Shown piece after piece: positions 15,834-24,345 of a stretch of 64,000 nucleotides of DNA. The position numbers were made by a program, and so were the translations under genes. The notes below the pieces were generated by a model, which did not search any database, was not told where the DNA came from, and saw only the letters and a program-made list of their open reading frames with translations. How positions within the stretch are numbered: the stretch's first letter is position 1; every line of letters starts with the position of its first letter. This DNA comes from Flavobacterium lacustre (GTDB taxonomy: Bacteria > Bacteroidota > Bacteroidia > Flavobacteriales > Flavobacteriaceae): NCBI RefSeq assembly GCF_027474525.2, contig NZ_CP114882.2, positions 868,001 through 932,000 of the forward strand, given 5' to 3'.

Positions 15834-16610
15834 TTACCAATCTTTTTCCGTTTTTACCGGACTTCCTTTTACCTTTTGGGCATTTACTTTATTTTGAACT
15901 TTCTTTTCTTCATTATTTACTGCGTCCAGAAGACTTTGCAAGCGTTGAGGAGAAATTCCGCCAGGTGTTGGTTTTGGTTTTCCTTCATTTTTTGAATTCT
16001 CATCCTTTTTGCCATTTTCATCGGACTTGTCTTTGTCTTTATCGCCTTTGTCGTCTTTTTTATCTTTGTCCTTGTCGCCTTTATCGTTTTTCTTATCCTT
16101 ATCGCCGTCTTTCTTGTCGTCCTTTTTATCGTCTTTCTTATCCTTATTTTTATCTTTATTCTTATCGTTTTTTGGCGGATTTTCTTTTAACATTTTTTTT
16201 GCCAAAGCATAATTGTAACGTGTCTCTTCATCCGAAGGATTGTTTCTCAACGCATTTTTATAGGCTTCAACAGCATTAGTATAATCTTTCTCTTTCATAA
16301 AAACATTTCCTAAATTATGAAATGCCTTATGTTTCTGAGGTCTTGATTTTAAGTTTTTGATGGCTTTTGCGTAAGCAAATTTAGATTCCGAAAATTGATT
16401 TTGTCTGTAAATGGCATTTCCTAAATTATAGGACGCAACCGTTCTGGCAGGAAATTTTGATTTTGAAATTCTATAATTAGCTTCAGCATCGACATAATTT
16501 TTAGCCCCAAAATCTTCATTGGCTTTAGGCAAAGCAACATCTTTTTCTTGAGCCGAAACGACCAAAGAAAACAATAATAAAACATATAGAACTAAATTTT
16601 TCATTCTCAT
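15834..16610 (-). CDS. batC: BatC: TPR protein with long lysine/aspartate-rich linker
   Basis: A 258-residue exported protein: signal peptide (MKNLVLYVLLLFSLVVSAQ), three TPR-like repeats at about residues 25-145 (VASYNLGNAIYRQNQFSESK, HKAFHNLGNVFMKEKDYTNA, ETRYNYALAKKMLKEN), and then a highly charged stretch of K-D/K-K-D-D repeats at about residues 148-215. The C-terminal PGGISPQRLQSLLDAVNNEE motif is the conserved BatC tail. Two in-frame ATGs are possible (16610 and 16604); the second gives MKNL, the commoner form. The charged linker is low-complexity and likely disordered; its exact length may vary between strains. Confidence 0.88.
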   Translation of the reverse strand: MRMKNLVLYVLLLFSLVVSAQEKDVALPKANEDFGAKNYVDAEANYRISKSKFPARTVASYNLGNAIYRQNQFSESKFAYAKAIKNLKSRPQKHKAFHNLGNVFMKEKDYTNAVEAYKNALRNNPSDEETRYNYALAKKMLKENPPKNDKNKDKNKDKKDDKKDDKKDGDKDKKNDKGDKDKDKKDDKGDKDKDKSDENGKKDENSKNEGKPKPTPGGISPQRLQSLLDAVNNEEKKVQNKVNAQKVKGSPVKTEKDW

Positions 16611-16657
16611 TTTTAATTTTTAATTCCCGGAAAATGCTAAAATTACTCCGGAACTAT

Positions 16658-17689
16658 TTACTCTTTGTCGTTAAACAAATTCAATTTTTTCACCCACTTC
16701 GTTTTGCGTTCCAAAAGAAAAACATCCAATAGCAATAAAACAAAAGCTATTCCCAAAAACCATTGAAATTGCGACTGAAAATCGGCCATTTGTGTAGCTT
16801 CAAATTCAGTTTTTTCAATATTATTCAATGCATTTTTAACATATTCTATAACTTCTTTCGTGTTGGCACCATTCACATAACCTCCTTTTGTAGCTTTTGC
16901 AATAGCTTTCAAACTTTCTTGGTTCAGTTTAGTAATCACCACTTCATTATTATTATCGCGCTTAAAACTTTCAACAACTCCATTTCTTTTCAAAGGAATT
17001 GTACCTCCTTTTTCGGTTCCTATACCAATGGTAATAATTTTAATTCCTAATTTATTAGCTTCTTCTGCAGCGGCTTCTGCACCTTCGGAATGGTCTTCTC
17101 CATCCGAAATCATAATCAGTAACTTACTCGTTTTTTTATCGTCAAAATATGTAGAAGACAATTTTATGGCTTCATCTAATGAGGTTCCAACGGATGAAAC
17201 CATATCGGTATTCATGCTTTGCAGAAACATTTTGGCCACACTATAATCCGTTGTAATCGGTAAAACCGGAAACGAACTTCCAGCATACGCCACAATTCCT
17301 ATTCGGTCATTTCCCAACTGATTGATAATCTGAGAAACAATTTGCTTGCTTTTGTCTAAACGATTGGGCGCCACATCTTCAGAAAGCATACTTTTAGAAA
17401 CGTCAACAGCAAAAACAATATCAATTCCTTCTCGTTTTACGGTTTCCATTTTGGTTCCAATTTTTGGATTTACCAATCCCAAAATCAATCCGGTCATGGC
17501 CAAAAGTAACACCACTAATTTAAAAACCGGTTTAAAAACAGAACGTTCCGGACTTAGTTTTTTGACTAAATCCAAGTCACCAAATTCTCGTTGTTTTTTT
17601 CTTTTCCAATACATATTGAAAAGAAAAAGCAATACTACAATTGGCAGTATGAACAACAGGTATAAATATTTTTTTTCGTCTAATTCCAT
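16658..17689 (-). CDS. batB: BatB: membrane-anchored VWA protein
   Basis: A 343-residue protein with two N-terminal transmembrane helices (about residues 9-26 and 56-73), a von Willebrand A domain (about 88-290) and a C-terminal helix (about 311-328). The MIDAS metal site is intact: DVSKS at residues 96-100, and MISDGEDHSEG later in the domain. VWA domains of this class bind partner proteins through a divalent metal, and here presumably act with MoxR and BatA. It overlaps nothing; batA ends 30 bp upstream and batC starts 48 bp downstream. Confidence 0.92.
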   Translation of the reverse strand: MELDEKKYLYLLFILPIVVLLFLFNMYWKRKKQREFGDLDLVKKLSPERSVFKPVFKLVVLLLAMTGLILGLVNPKIGTKMETVKREGIDIVFAVDVSKSMLSEDVAPNRLDKSKQIVSQIINQLGNDRIGIVAYAGSSFPVLPITTDYSVAKMFLQSMNTDMVSSVGTSLDEAIKLSSTYFDDKKTSKLLIMISDGEDHSEGAEAAAEEANKLGIKIITIGIGTEKGGTIPLKRNGVVESFKRDNNNEVVITKLNQESLKAIAKATKGGYVNGANTKEVIEYVKNALNNIEKTEFEATQMADFQSQFQWFLGIAFVLLLLDVFLLERKTKWVKKLNLFNDKE

Positions 17690-17719
17690 ATTTCTTTAAC
17701 CTCAAAGGTCATTAGATTT

Positions 17720-18721
17720 TTATATAAATGAGCGATAAACGGTGTTTCGCAATCCAATTTCTAACAACAATAAAAATCCGGCGAACCATACAAATGGTCT
17801 GAATTTTTCATCATAATCATAAAATTTCAATTCTTCGATTTCAGTAGTTTCCAGTTTGTTGATGGCTGCATAAATTTCGGCTAACTTATCATTGCTGGTG
17901 GCTCTAAAATATTTTCCGTCTGTTTTTCTGGCAATACTTTTCATCAATTGTTCATCGATTTCCACTTGCATCATTCGAAACATAAGCTGCCCGTTTGGAC
18001 TTAATGCGTAGGGAGATGACGCCATTCCGTTAGTCCCAATTCCTATCGTATATACTTTTATTCCGTATTGTTTTGCAATATCCGAAGCGGTTTCAGGCTC
18101 AATAAAACCGGCATTATTCACACCGTCAGTCAAAAGAATAATCACTTTACTTTTGGCTTTACTCTCTTTCAATCTATTTACGGCTGTGGCCAATCCCATT
18201 CCAATTCCCGTTCCGTCTTGTAAAACCTGATCGTATTTAATACTTTTTATTGCCTCCAGAATAATCGCTTTATCACTCGTAACCGGCGTTTTTGTATACG
18301 CTTCCGAAGCATAAACTACAAGTCCGATTCGGTCATTTGGTCTTTCTACAACAAAATCAGCAGCCACTCTTTTCAGCGCTTCCATTCGGTTGGGTTTTAA
18401 ATCTCTGGCCAACATACTTCCGGAAACATCGACTGCCATAACAATATCAATTCCTTTAGTCGTTTTGGTTTTATTGCTGATATCAACGGTTCTTGGTCTT
18501 GCCATTGCTACAATCAAAGAGCTTAATGCCAATAATCGAAGTACACCCAAAAAAGGCTGCAATCTGGCCAAAAGAGAATTAGACCCTTTAAATCCTTGAA
18601 CAGAACTGATTTTTAATGTAGCCGTTTGCTGGTTTCTTTTCAAAAACAACCAGGCAACTGCGATTGGAATCAAAAGAAACAACCAAAAAAACTCTGGGTT
18701 TAAAAACGTAATCTTTGCCAT
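17720..18721 (-). CDS. batA: BatA: membrane-anchored VWA protein
   Basis: A 333-residue paralogue of BatB with the same layout: N-terminal transmembrane helices (about residues 10-27 and 57-74), VWA domain (about 88-295) and C-terminal helix (about 308-325). The MIDAS motif is DVSGS at residues 98-102, with LLTDGVNNAGFIEP further on. The start codon shares one base with the stop codon of the preceding gene (TAATG), so the two are translationally coupled. Family knowledge links BatA/BatB to a MoxR-dependent envelope complex. Confidence 0.92.
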   Translation of the reverse strand: MAKITFLNPEFFWLFLLIPIAVAWLFLKRNQQTATLKISSVQGFKGSNSLLARLQPFLGVLRLLALSSLIVAMARPRTVDISNKTKTTKGIDIVMAVDVSGSMLARDLKPNRMEALKRVAADFVVERPNDRIGLVVYASEAYTKTPVTSDKAIILEAIKSIKYDQVLQDGTGIGMGLATAVNRLKESKAKSKVIILLTDGVNNAGFIEPETASDIAKQYGIKVYTIGIGTNGMASSPYALSPNGQLMFRMMQVEIDEQLMKSIARKTDGKYFRATSNDKLAEIYAAINKLETTEIEELKFYDYDEKFRPFVWFAGFLLLLEIGLRNTVYRSFI

Positions 18722-20352
18722 TATTTACTTGCTTGTTTTAATTCAACCGAATTCAAAATTCGATCTGCTATTTCATTTCCGTAACGATCTCCTTCTGCGT
18801 GCAGAATGATAATTTGCTGCAATCCTTGCTCTTGTTTGAAATATAAAATTTCATAATACGCTTTTTCGCTCGTTTTATTTATTGGGTTAAGAATGGTCAT
18901 TGTCCCGTACCCTTTTATCCCTTCAATGCCTTCGCCGGTTTGAAAATCTTCTTGTTTTACAATGATGTTTTGTGCGCCTTGGGATTCCATTAATTTCAAA
19001 GAACCTTCTAATGCTTTCGACAAATCAATTTCTACCGGATTTTTGAATGTACTGGTTGAAACCACAATATAAAAATTGTCTAACATGCTTCCGTATTGAA
19101 AAAATTGCATCTCTTTAATCAACGCCATTGTTTCTTTAGGTAACATTTTCTGAGTATCTACTCTTTTGAGGACTTTTGGCGTTTCAATTAAAACTGCAGG
19201 AGATCCGTATTCACTTTTCACCCATTCGCCTTCCAGTAATTCTTTTGTCGGATGACCAATTAAATTGTCTTTTACATAATCAAATCCTTTGGTCATAACC
19301 AAAAAAACAAGTAATCCGAATAGGATTCCAACAACAACTCCAACTGAAATTAAAATTCGGGAATTTCGTTTTTTTCGAAGCTGAATCCGAATCTGATTTT
19401 GCCTTTGTGCCTCATTCAACAGAATATCTTCTTCGATAGGAACTTCAATAGGAATGGATTTATCTAAAGTAAGAATCGCTTTTTGAATCTTATTTCTGTC
19501 CTCGGTAATTTCGAAATCTAATGGTTTTGACTTGGCAAATTTTACTAAATCGGCTTGTTTCAACACCCGTTCTAAGTTTTCGATAGTTTCTTGGGAAAGC
19601 GCCATTTTCTTTTTTACAGATGCGGCCCGAAGTCCCAGAATCAATTCCGAAGTTGTGCTTTCCATTGCCGGAATTTCAATCGCTTCTTCGATATAATTTC
19701 GGGTTATATCCGTCAATTCGCTGTAATATGCTTTGACTTCTCCTTTTTGCCAAAGCTCTTTTTTCTCTAAAGTTTGGAGTAAACTCGTGGCTTTTTCTAT
19801 GGGTGTTTTGAATATTTCGGCTTCAATTTTTTTCTTTTGCTGTTTTTTAATGTACCAATACAAGAATGCGCCAACACCAAGTAGTAATGCCAGTACCAAA
19901 AGGTATTTCCACCAATCTCCAATCTGATTTTCTGACTTAACAATATCCTTGATGTCATACATTTTTTGTTGTAATGTATCGACTTTTACATTGGCCACTT
20001 CAACCAAAAGAGAATCTGATAAAAAGGGTTTGCTATTAATCAAAATCTTCACGCTCGGAATCGTGTATCTTCCGGAATCAAACTGGGTTAATCCGTATTT
20101 TTTGATTAATTCATAACGGTCGTTTTTCTTGATTGTATCAATTGGGTACGACATAATCACTTCGAGCGCGCCTATATTTTTCAAATTAGGAAAAACCACT
20201 TTCGAAGCCGTATCGACTGATGTTTTCAAAGTTAATTTGAACTCAGCGCCAATTTTATTTTTAATAGTGTCAATACTTGTCACTACTTGTTTTTGTTGCG
20301 CAAAAACAACTGAGGAAAGCAGCAATAATAGTAGGTAAAGTCTAATTTTCAT
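18721..20352 (-). CDS. Bat-operon membrane protein between DUF58 and batA
   Basis: A 543-residue protein: signal peptide (about residues 1-18), a periplasmic beta-rich N-terminal domain similar in character to BatD (about 19-140), a transmembrane helix (about 147-165), a cytoplasmic helical domain with charged segments (about 170-330), a second transmembrane helix (SVGVVVGILFGLLVFLVMT, about 335-355) and a C-terminal domain to the end. Genes of this layout commonly sit between the DUF58 gene and batA in Flavobacteriia and are usually named only hypothetical or BatD-like. Its stop overlaps the batA start by one base. Function unknown; a scaffold linking MoxR/DUF58 to BatA/B is a plausible reading. 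Confidence 0.75.
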   Translation of the reverse strand: MKIRLYLLLLLLSSVVFAQQKQVVTSIDTIKNKIGAEFKLTLKTSVDTASKVVFPNLKNIGALEVIMSYPIDTIKKNDRYELIKKYGLTQFDSGRYTIPSVKILINSKPFLSDSLLVEVANVKVDTLQQKMYDIKDIVKSENQIGDWWKYLLVLALLLGVGAFLYWYIKKQQKKKIEAEIFKTPIEKATSLLQTLEKKELWQKGEVKAYYSELTDITRNYIEEAIEIPAMESTTSELILGLRAASVKKKMALSQETIENLERVLKQADLVKFAKSKPLDFEITEDRNKIQKAILTLDKSIPIEVPIEEDILLNEAQRQNQIRIQLRKKRNSRILISVGVVVGILFGLLVFLVMTKGFDYVKDNLIGHPTKELLEGEWVKSEYGSPAVLIETPKVLKRVDTQKMLPKETMALIKEMQFFQYGSMLDNFYIVVSTSTFKNPVEIDLSKALEGSLKLMESQGAQNIIVKQEDFQTGEGIEGIKGYGTMTILNPINKTSEKAYYEILYFKQEQGLQQIIILHAEGDRYGNEIADRILNSVELKQASK

Positions 20353-20408
20353 TTTTTATTGGGTTAACCTTTTCCGTTTTTTTAACTCTAAAAAGGTTGT
20401 AAATGGTA

Positions 20409-21272
20409 TCATCTCGATTTAAAATAGCCTAATAATTTAGTCACATAACTTTCGTCAACTCTTGTGTTTACAACTCCTGAACCTGATTTTCTGAAAGTTT
20501 CCTTAAAATAATTGACCTTATCGTGATAGTATTTCTCGTAATTTATTCGGACTGATTTTGAACCTGTGTTCACTAATTTTGTTTCACCGGTTTCGGCATC
20601 AAGCATGGAAACCATTCCTAAGTTTGGCATTTTTTCTTCCCGAATATCATACACTCGAATGCCTGTAATATCATGTTTCTTAGCCGCAATTTTCAACGTC
20701 TGTTCGTAATCTTCCGACATGAAATCAGAAATAACAAATACAATCGCTTTCTTTTTTTGGGTTCCGGACAAAAATTTCAAGGCTTGCGCAATATCTGTTT
20801 TATGGCTTTTGGGTTGAAATTCTATCAGTTCTCGAATGATGCGCAATACATGTGATCTTCCTTTTTTTGGCGGAATATACAATTCGATTTCATCTGAAAA
20901 CAAGATCAATCCAATTTTGTCATTGTTTTGGGTAGCCGAAAAAGCCATTGTTGCAGCAATTTCAGTAACAATATCTTTTTTGAATTGATTTTTGGAACCA
21001 AAACTTTCAGAGCCGGAAATATCAACCATTAACATCATGGTCAATTCGCGTTCTTCCTCAAAAACTTTTACATGCGCTTCATTGTATCGTGCGGTTACGT
21101 TCCAATCAATGGCACGAATATCGTCTCCATACTGGTATTGACGCACTTCGCTAAAAGTCATTCCGCGTCCTTTGAACGAGGTATGGTATTCACCCGAAAA
21201 GATATGATCGCTCAATCTTCGGGTTTTGATTTCTATTTTTCGTACTTTTTTTAAAAGCTCTTTTGTATCCAT
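20409..21272 (-). CDS. DUF58 (VWA-like) protein
   Basis: A 287-residue cytoplasmic protein of the DUF58 family, the constant partner of MoxR ATPases. The signature GRGMTFSEVRQYQYGDDIRA followed by IDWNVTARYNEAHVKVFEEE is near-invariant in this family. The C-terminal half is a VWA-like fold with the metal-site pattern DISGS. Frame extension to 21311 would enter the repeat spacer; ATG 21272 (MDTKELLKKVRKIEIKTRR) is the standard start. It lies between moxR and the 543-residue gene, with a short heptad-repeat spacer to moxR. Confidence 0.93.
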   Translation of the reverse strand: MDTKELLKKVRKIEIKTRRLSDHIFSGEYHTSFKGRGMTFSEVRQYQYGDDIRAIDWNVTARYNEAHVKVFEEERELTMMLMVDISGSESFGSKNQFKKDIVTEIAATMAFSATQNNDKIGLILFSDEIELYIPPKKGRSHVLRIIRELIEFQPKSHKTDIAQALKFLSGTQKKKAIVFVISDFMSEDYEQTLKIAAKKHDITGIRVYDIREEKMPNLGMVSMLDAETGETKLVNTGSKSVRINYEKYYHDKVNYFKETFRKSGSGVVNTRVDESYVTKLLGYFKSR

Positions 21273-21283
21273 TTTTATAGTAA

Positions 21284-21354
21284 TTAGTGAGAAGTGAGTG
21301 GTGAGTAGCAACCAAAAAAGGCTAATTACTATTCACTTTTTACTATTCACTTTT
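21284..21354. repeat. 7-bp-phased repeat spacer between moxR and DUF58 genes
   Basis: Left part has three tandem words (GTGAGAA, GTGAGTG, GTGAGTA); right part has the complementary type (ATTCACT, TTTTACT, ATTCACT) up to the moxR stop codon. The words are close to those in the gmk-nadD spacer, 16 kb away. Confidence 0.75.
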
Positions 21355-22357
21355 ACGGTACTTCAATTTCGTTTACGATTTTATTAATGATATCCACCGA
21401 AGTAATATTTTCGGCTTCAGCTTCATAAGTCACACCAATTCTATGACGCAAAACATCATGAACTACAGCGCGAACATCTTCTGGAATTACATATCCGCGA
21501 CGTTTAATAAAAGCATAACATTTTGCTGCATTTGCTAAATTGATACTTCCACGAGGTGAAGCTCCAAACCCGATTAAAGGTTTCAAATCAGCTAATTTAT
21601 ATTTCTCCGGATAACGAGTGGCAAAAACGATATCTAATATGTATTTTTCAATTTTTTCATCCATGTAAACCTCACGAACGGCTTCTTGCGCACGCAAAAT
21701 TTGCTCTACAGAAACCACTTGATTTACTTTATCGTAACTTCCTTTTAAATTCTGACGAATCACCAATCGTTCTTCGTCCATTTTTGGATAATCAATTACA
21801 GTTTTCAACATAAAACGATCGACTTGTGCTTCGGGAAGTTGGTAAGTTCCTTCTTGCTCGATTGGGTTTTGTGTAGCCAAAACTAAAAATGGGCGGTCTA
21901 ACTTAAAAGTGGTATCGCCAATGGTCACTTGTTTTTCCTGCATGGCTTCCAAAAGTGCCGATTGTACTTTGGCTGGCGCACGGTTAATCTCATCGGCTAA
22001 GACGAAATTGGCAAAAATAGGTCCTTTTTTTATCGAAAATTCATTTTGCTTGATGTTGTAAATCATCGTTCCCACTACATCTGCAGGCAATAAATCCGGT
22101 GTAAACTGGATTCTGCTGAACGATCCATTTATAGCTTGTGAAAGGGTATTAATCGCCAGTGTTTTGGCCAATCCCGGAACACCTTCTAATAATATGTGAC
22201 CTTGACCTAAAAGCCCAATTAATAAACGTTCGACCATGTGTTTTTGACCCACAATAACTTTGTTCATTTCCATAGTAAGGAGGTCTATAAAAGCACTCTC
22301 TCTTTCAATTTTTTCATTAATCGCTCTAATGTCTAAAGTCGTTGTATTTTCTTCCAT
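21353..22357 (-). CDS. moxR: MoxR-family AAA+ ATPase
   Basis: A 334-residue AAA+ ATPase thought to remodel or activate VWA-domain partners, here the Bat proteins. Walker A is GVPGLAKT at residues 59-66, Walker B is FVLADEINRAP, and sensor 1 is in LVLATQNPIEQEGTYQLPEA. The C-terminal lid contains VIPEDVRAVVHDVLRHRI. It is the first gene of the eight-gene Bat operon on the minus strand. The upstream 212-bp gap to the divergent aldo/keto reductase gene shows no strong promoter that I can define. Confidence 0.95.
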   Translation of the reverse strand: MEENTTTLDIRAINEKIERESAFIDLLTMEMNKVIVGQKHMVERLLIGLLGQGHILLEGVPGLAKTLAINTLSQAINGSFSRIQFTPDLLPADVVGTMIYNIKQNEFSIKKGPIFANFVLADEINRAPAKVQSALLEAMQEKQVTIGDTTFKLDRPFLVLATQNPIEQEGTYQLPEAQVDRFMLKTVIDYPKMDEERLVIRQNLKGSYDKVNQVVSVEQILRAQEAVREVYMDEKIEKYILDIVFATRYPEKYKLADLKPLIGFGASPRGSINLANAAKCYAFIKRRGYVIPEDVRAVVHDVLRHRIGVTYEAEAENITSVDIINKIVNEIEVP

Positions 22358-22569
22358 TTTTTAATTTTTAAAACCCTGAATTTGATGCTTAGCTTTTGAG
22401 AGTGCAAATTGAATTTTTTTTTAGAAGTAAGATGTTAAAAAATGGTTAAAACTTCCACGAAATCCCTAATTTTAAGGACGAATTATGATACAATTTGTCT
22501 ATTTTTAAGAACTTTGAAAAATACCCTTCAAAATTGAAGAATTATGAATTTGAATAAATAATAAAAGCC

Positions 22570-23442
22570 ATGACTAAAACAACATTATCGCCTATTATAG
22601 CTGGCGCTATGAATTGGGGAATTTGGGATAAAAATCTCAATACTAAAGAAATGAAGAATATGATTCATCTTTGTTTAGAAAATAAAATTACCACCTTTGA
22701 CCATGCCGATATTTACGGTTCCTATACTACTGAATCTGAATTTGGAAAAGCATTTGCTTCAAGCAAAATTGAAAGAGAAAAAATGCAGCTCATTTCAAAA
22801 TGCGGCATTCAAATGAAAGCAGAAAGCAGACCTACAAAAATTAAACATTATGATTATTCAAAAGAATATATCATCTGGTCTGTCGAAAATTCATTGAAAA
22901 ATTTGCAAACAGATTATTTAGATGTGCTTTTGTTGCACAGACCGAGTCCGTTAATGCAAGCTGATGAAATTGCAGAGGCGGTTTCAAAATTAAAATCCGA
23001 AGGAAAAATTATTGATTTTGGTCTTTCTAATTTCACTACCTCACAAACCGAACTGATTCGTCAGAAAACGGAAATCAGCTACAATCAGATTTCTTTTTCG
23101 GCCACTAATTTTGAGCCAATGCTAAACGGAAGTTTTGATTATATGCAAATACACAATATTCGTCCCATGTCTTGGAATCCTCTGGGAAGTGTTTTCAGAC
23201 AAGAAAATGAGCAGACACATCGATTGAGAAAATTGTTAGCCACACTGGTTTCAAAATACGAATTTGGCTCTGATACTATTTTACTTTCTTGGATTTTACA
23301 GCATCCCGCAAAAGTAATTCCTATTGCCGGAACAGTAAATGTTGCCCGAATTCAATCCTTAATGAAAGCAACCGAATTAAAATTAGATAAAGAGGACTGG
23401 TTTGCCATCTGGACAGAAAGTGCAGGAAATGAAGTTCCTTAA
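22570..23442 (+). CDS. Aldo/keto reductase (YdhF-like)
   Basis: A 290-residue NAD(P)H-dependent reductase with a TIM-barrel fold. The catalytic tetrad is visible: Asp in TTFDHADIYGSY, Tyr in the same segment, Lys in LISKCGIQ, and His in LDVLLLHRPSP. AMNWGIWDK and the S-x-N-P-L-G type motif (SWNPLGSVF) resemble the COG4989/YdhF subgroup. The physiological carbonyl substrate is unknown. It is followed by an SDR gene 71 bp downstream on the same strand, so the two may be cotranscribed. Confidence 0.9.
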   Translation: MTKTTLSPIIAGAMNWGIWDKNLNTKEMKNMIHLCLENKITTFDHADIYGSYTTESEFGKAFASSKIEREKMQLISKCGIQMKAESRPTKIKHYDYSKEYIIWSVENSLKNLQTDYLDVLLLHRPSPLMQADEIAEAVSKLKSEGKIIDFGLSNFTTSQTELIRQKTEISYNQISFSATNFEPMLNGSFDYMQIHNIRPMSWNPLGSVFRQENEQTHRLRKLLATLVSKYEFGSDTILLSWILQHPAKVIPIAGTVNVARIQSLMKATELKLDKEDWFAIWTESAGNEVP

Positions 23443-23445
23443 AAA

Positions 23446-23466
23446 CAGGTTTCAGATTACAATTTG
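23446..23466. repeat. Three tandem 7-mers (CAGATTA type)
   Basis: Words CAGGTTT, CAGATTA and CAATTTG lie in tandem directly after the aldo/keto reductase stop codon. Confidence 0.5.
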
Positions 23467-23513
23467 AAAAACAAAAAACACAAACATAAAGGCATCAAAC
23501 AGGACAACAAATC

Positions 23514-24275
23514 ATGAATAAAACAGCTTTAGTAACTGGTGCAACCAGCGGAATCGGAAGAGCAACAGCGCGAATATTAGCTAAAAATAATTACAAAATT
23601 ATTCTCTGCGGACGCCGTGAAGACCGATTGACAGCATTAGAAAAAGAACTTTCTGAATACACTGAAATCCACACTTTGTCATTTGATGTTCGGGATAAAA
23701 AAGCGGTTTTTGAAAGCATTAATTCGTTACCGGAAGCATTTTCAACAATTGATATTTTGATTAATAATGCCGGAAACGCACATGGTTTAGATCCGATACA
23801 AACCGGAGATTTAGACGATTGGGATGCGATGATTGACATTAATGTAAAAGGACTTTTGTATGTCTCGAAAGCGATAATACCGCAAATGATAGAACGAAAA
23901 TCAGGTCATATTATCAACATTGGTTCTATTGCCGGAAAAGAAGTTTATCCGAACGGAAATGTGTATTGCGCATCAAAACATGCTGTTGACGCACTGAATC
24001 AAAGCATGCGTATGGACTTAAATCCATACGGAATTCGGGTTGGCGCAATTCATCCCGGAATGGTCGAAACGGAATTTAGTGAAGTGCGTTTCAAAGGCGA
24101 TACGGACCGGGCTTCAACTGTTTATAAAGACATTAAAGCCTTACAAGCAGAAGATATTGCTGATATTATTTACTTTGTAGTTTCCAGACCGTCTCATGTA
24201 AATATCGGTGATTTGGTTGTGTTTCCAACGGCACAAGCTTCTGCCACAATTGTGAACAGAACATTAGACTTATAG
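23514..24275 (+). CDS. Short-chain dehydrogenase/reductase (YdfG-like)
   Basis: A 253-residue classical SDR. The cofactor motif T-G-x-x-x-G-I-G is in ALVTGATSGIGRATARIL (residues 5-22), the NNAG motif in DILINNAGNAHG, and the catalytic S-Y-K triad in INIGSIAG and VYCASKHAVDA. Length and the C-terminal HPGMVETEFSEVRFKGD match the YdfG/serine 3-dehydrogenase group that oxidises 3-hydroxy acids or reduces their semialdehydes. Substrate is not certain. It follows the aldo/keto reductase and is followed by an inverted repeat at 24281-24324. Confidence 0.9.
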   Translation: MNKTALVTGATSGIGRATARILAKNNYKIILCGRREDRLTALEKELSEYTEIHTLSFDVRDKKAVFESINSLPEAFSTIDILINNAGNAHGLDPIQTGDLDDWDAMIDINVKGLLYVSKAIIPQMIERKSGHIINIGSIAGKEVYPNGNVYCASKHAVDALNQSMRMDLNPYGIRVGAIHPGMVETEFSEVRFKGDTDRASTVYKDIKALQAEDIADIIYFVVSRPSHVNIGDLVVFPTAQASATIVNRTLDL

Positions 24276-24280
24276 ATTGC

Positions 24281-24324
24281 AGGCCGTTCGATTTTAGAAA
24301 AAAACTTTTAAAATTAAACGGCCT
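24281..24324. repeat. Inverted repeat after the SDR gene
   Basis: AGGCCGTT (24281-24288) pairs with AACGGCCT (24317-24324) around an A-rich loop. There is no T run behind either arm, so it is not a convincing terminator, though it may protect the 3' end of the message. Confidence 0.45.
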
Positions 24325-24345
24325 AAAATCAACAAAATCCCAAAA

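Noticed and set aside
15965..16279. Open frames on the plus strand opposite BatC (LSLSPLSS- and CLYRLCRL-type peptides)
   Set aside because: They are the antisense of the K/D-rich linker and have only repetitive sequence.
24281..24324. Terminator after the SDR gene
   Set aside because: The arms pair but no T run follows on either strand, so it is listed only as an inverted repeat.
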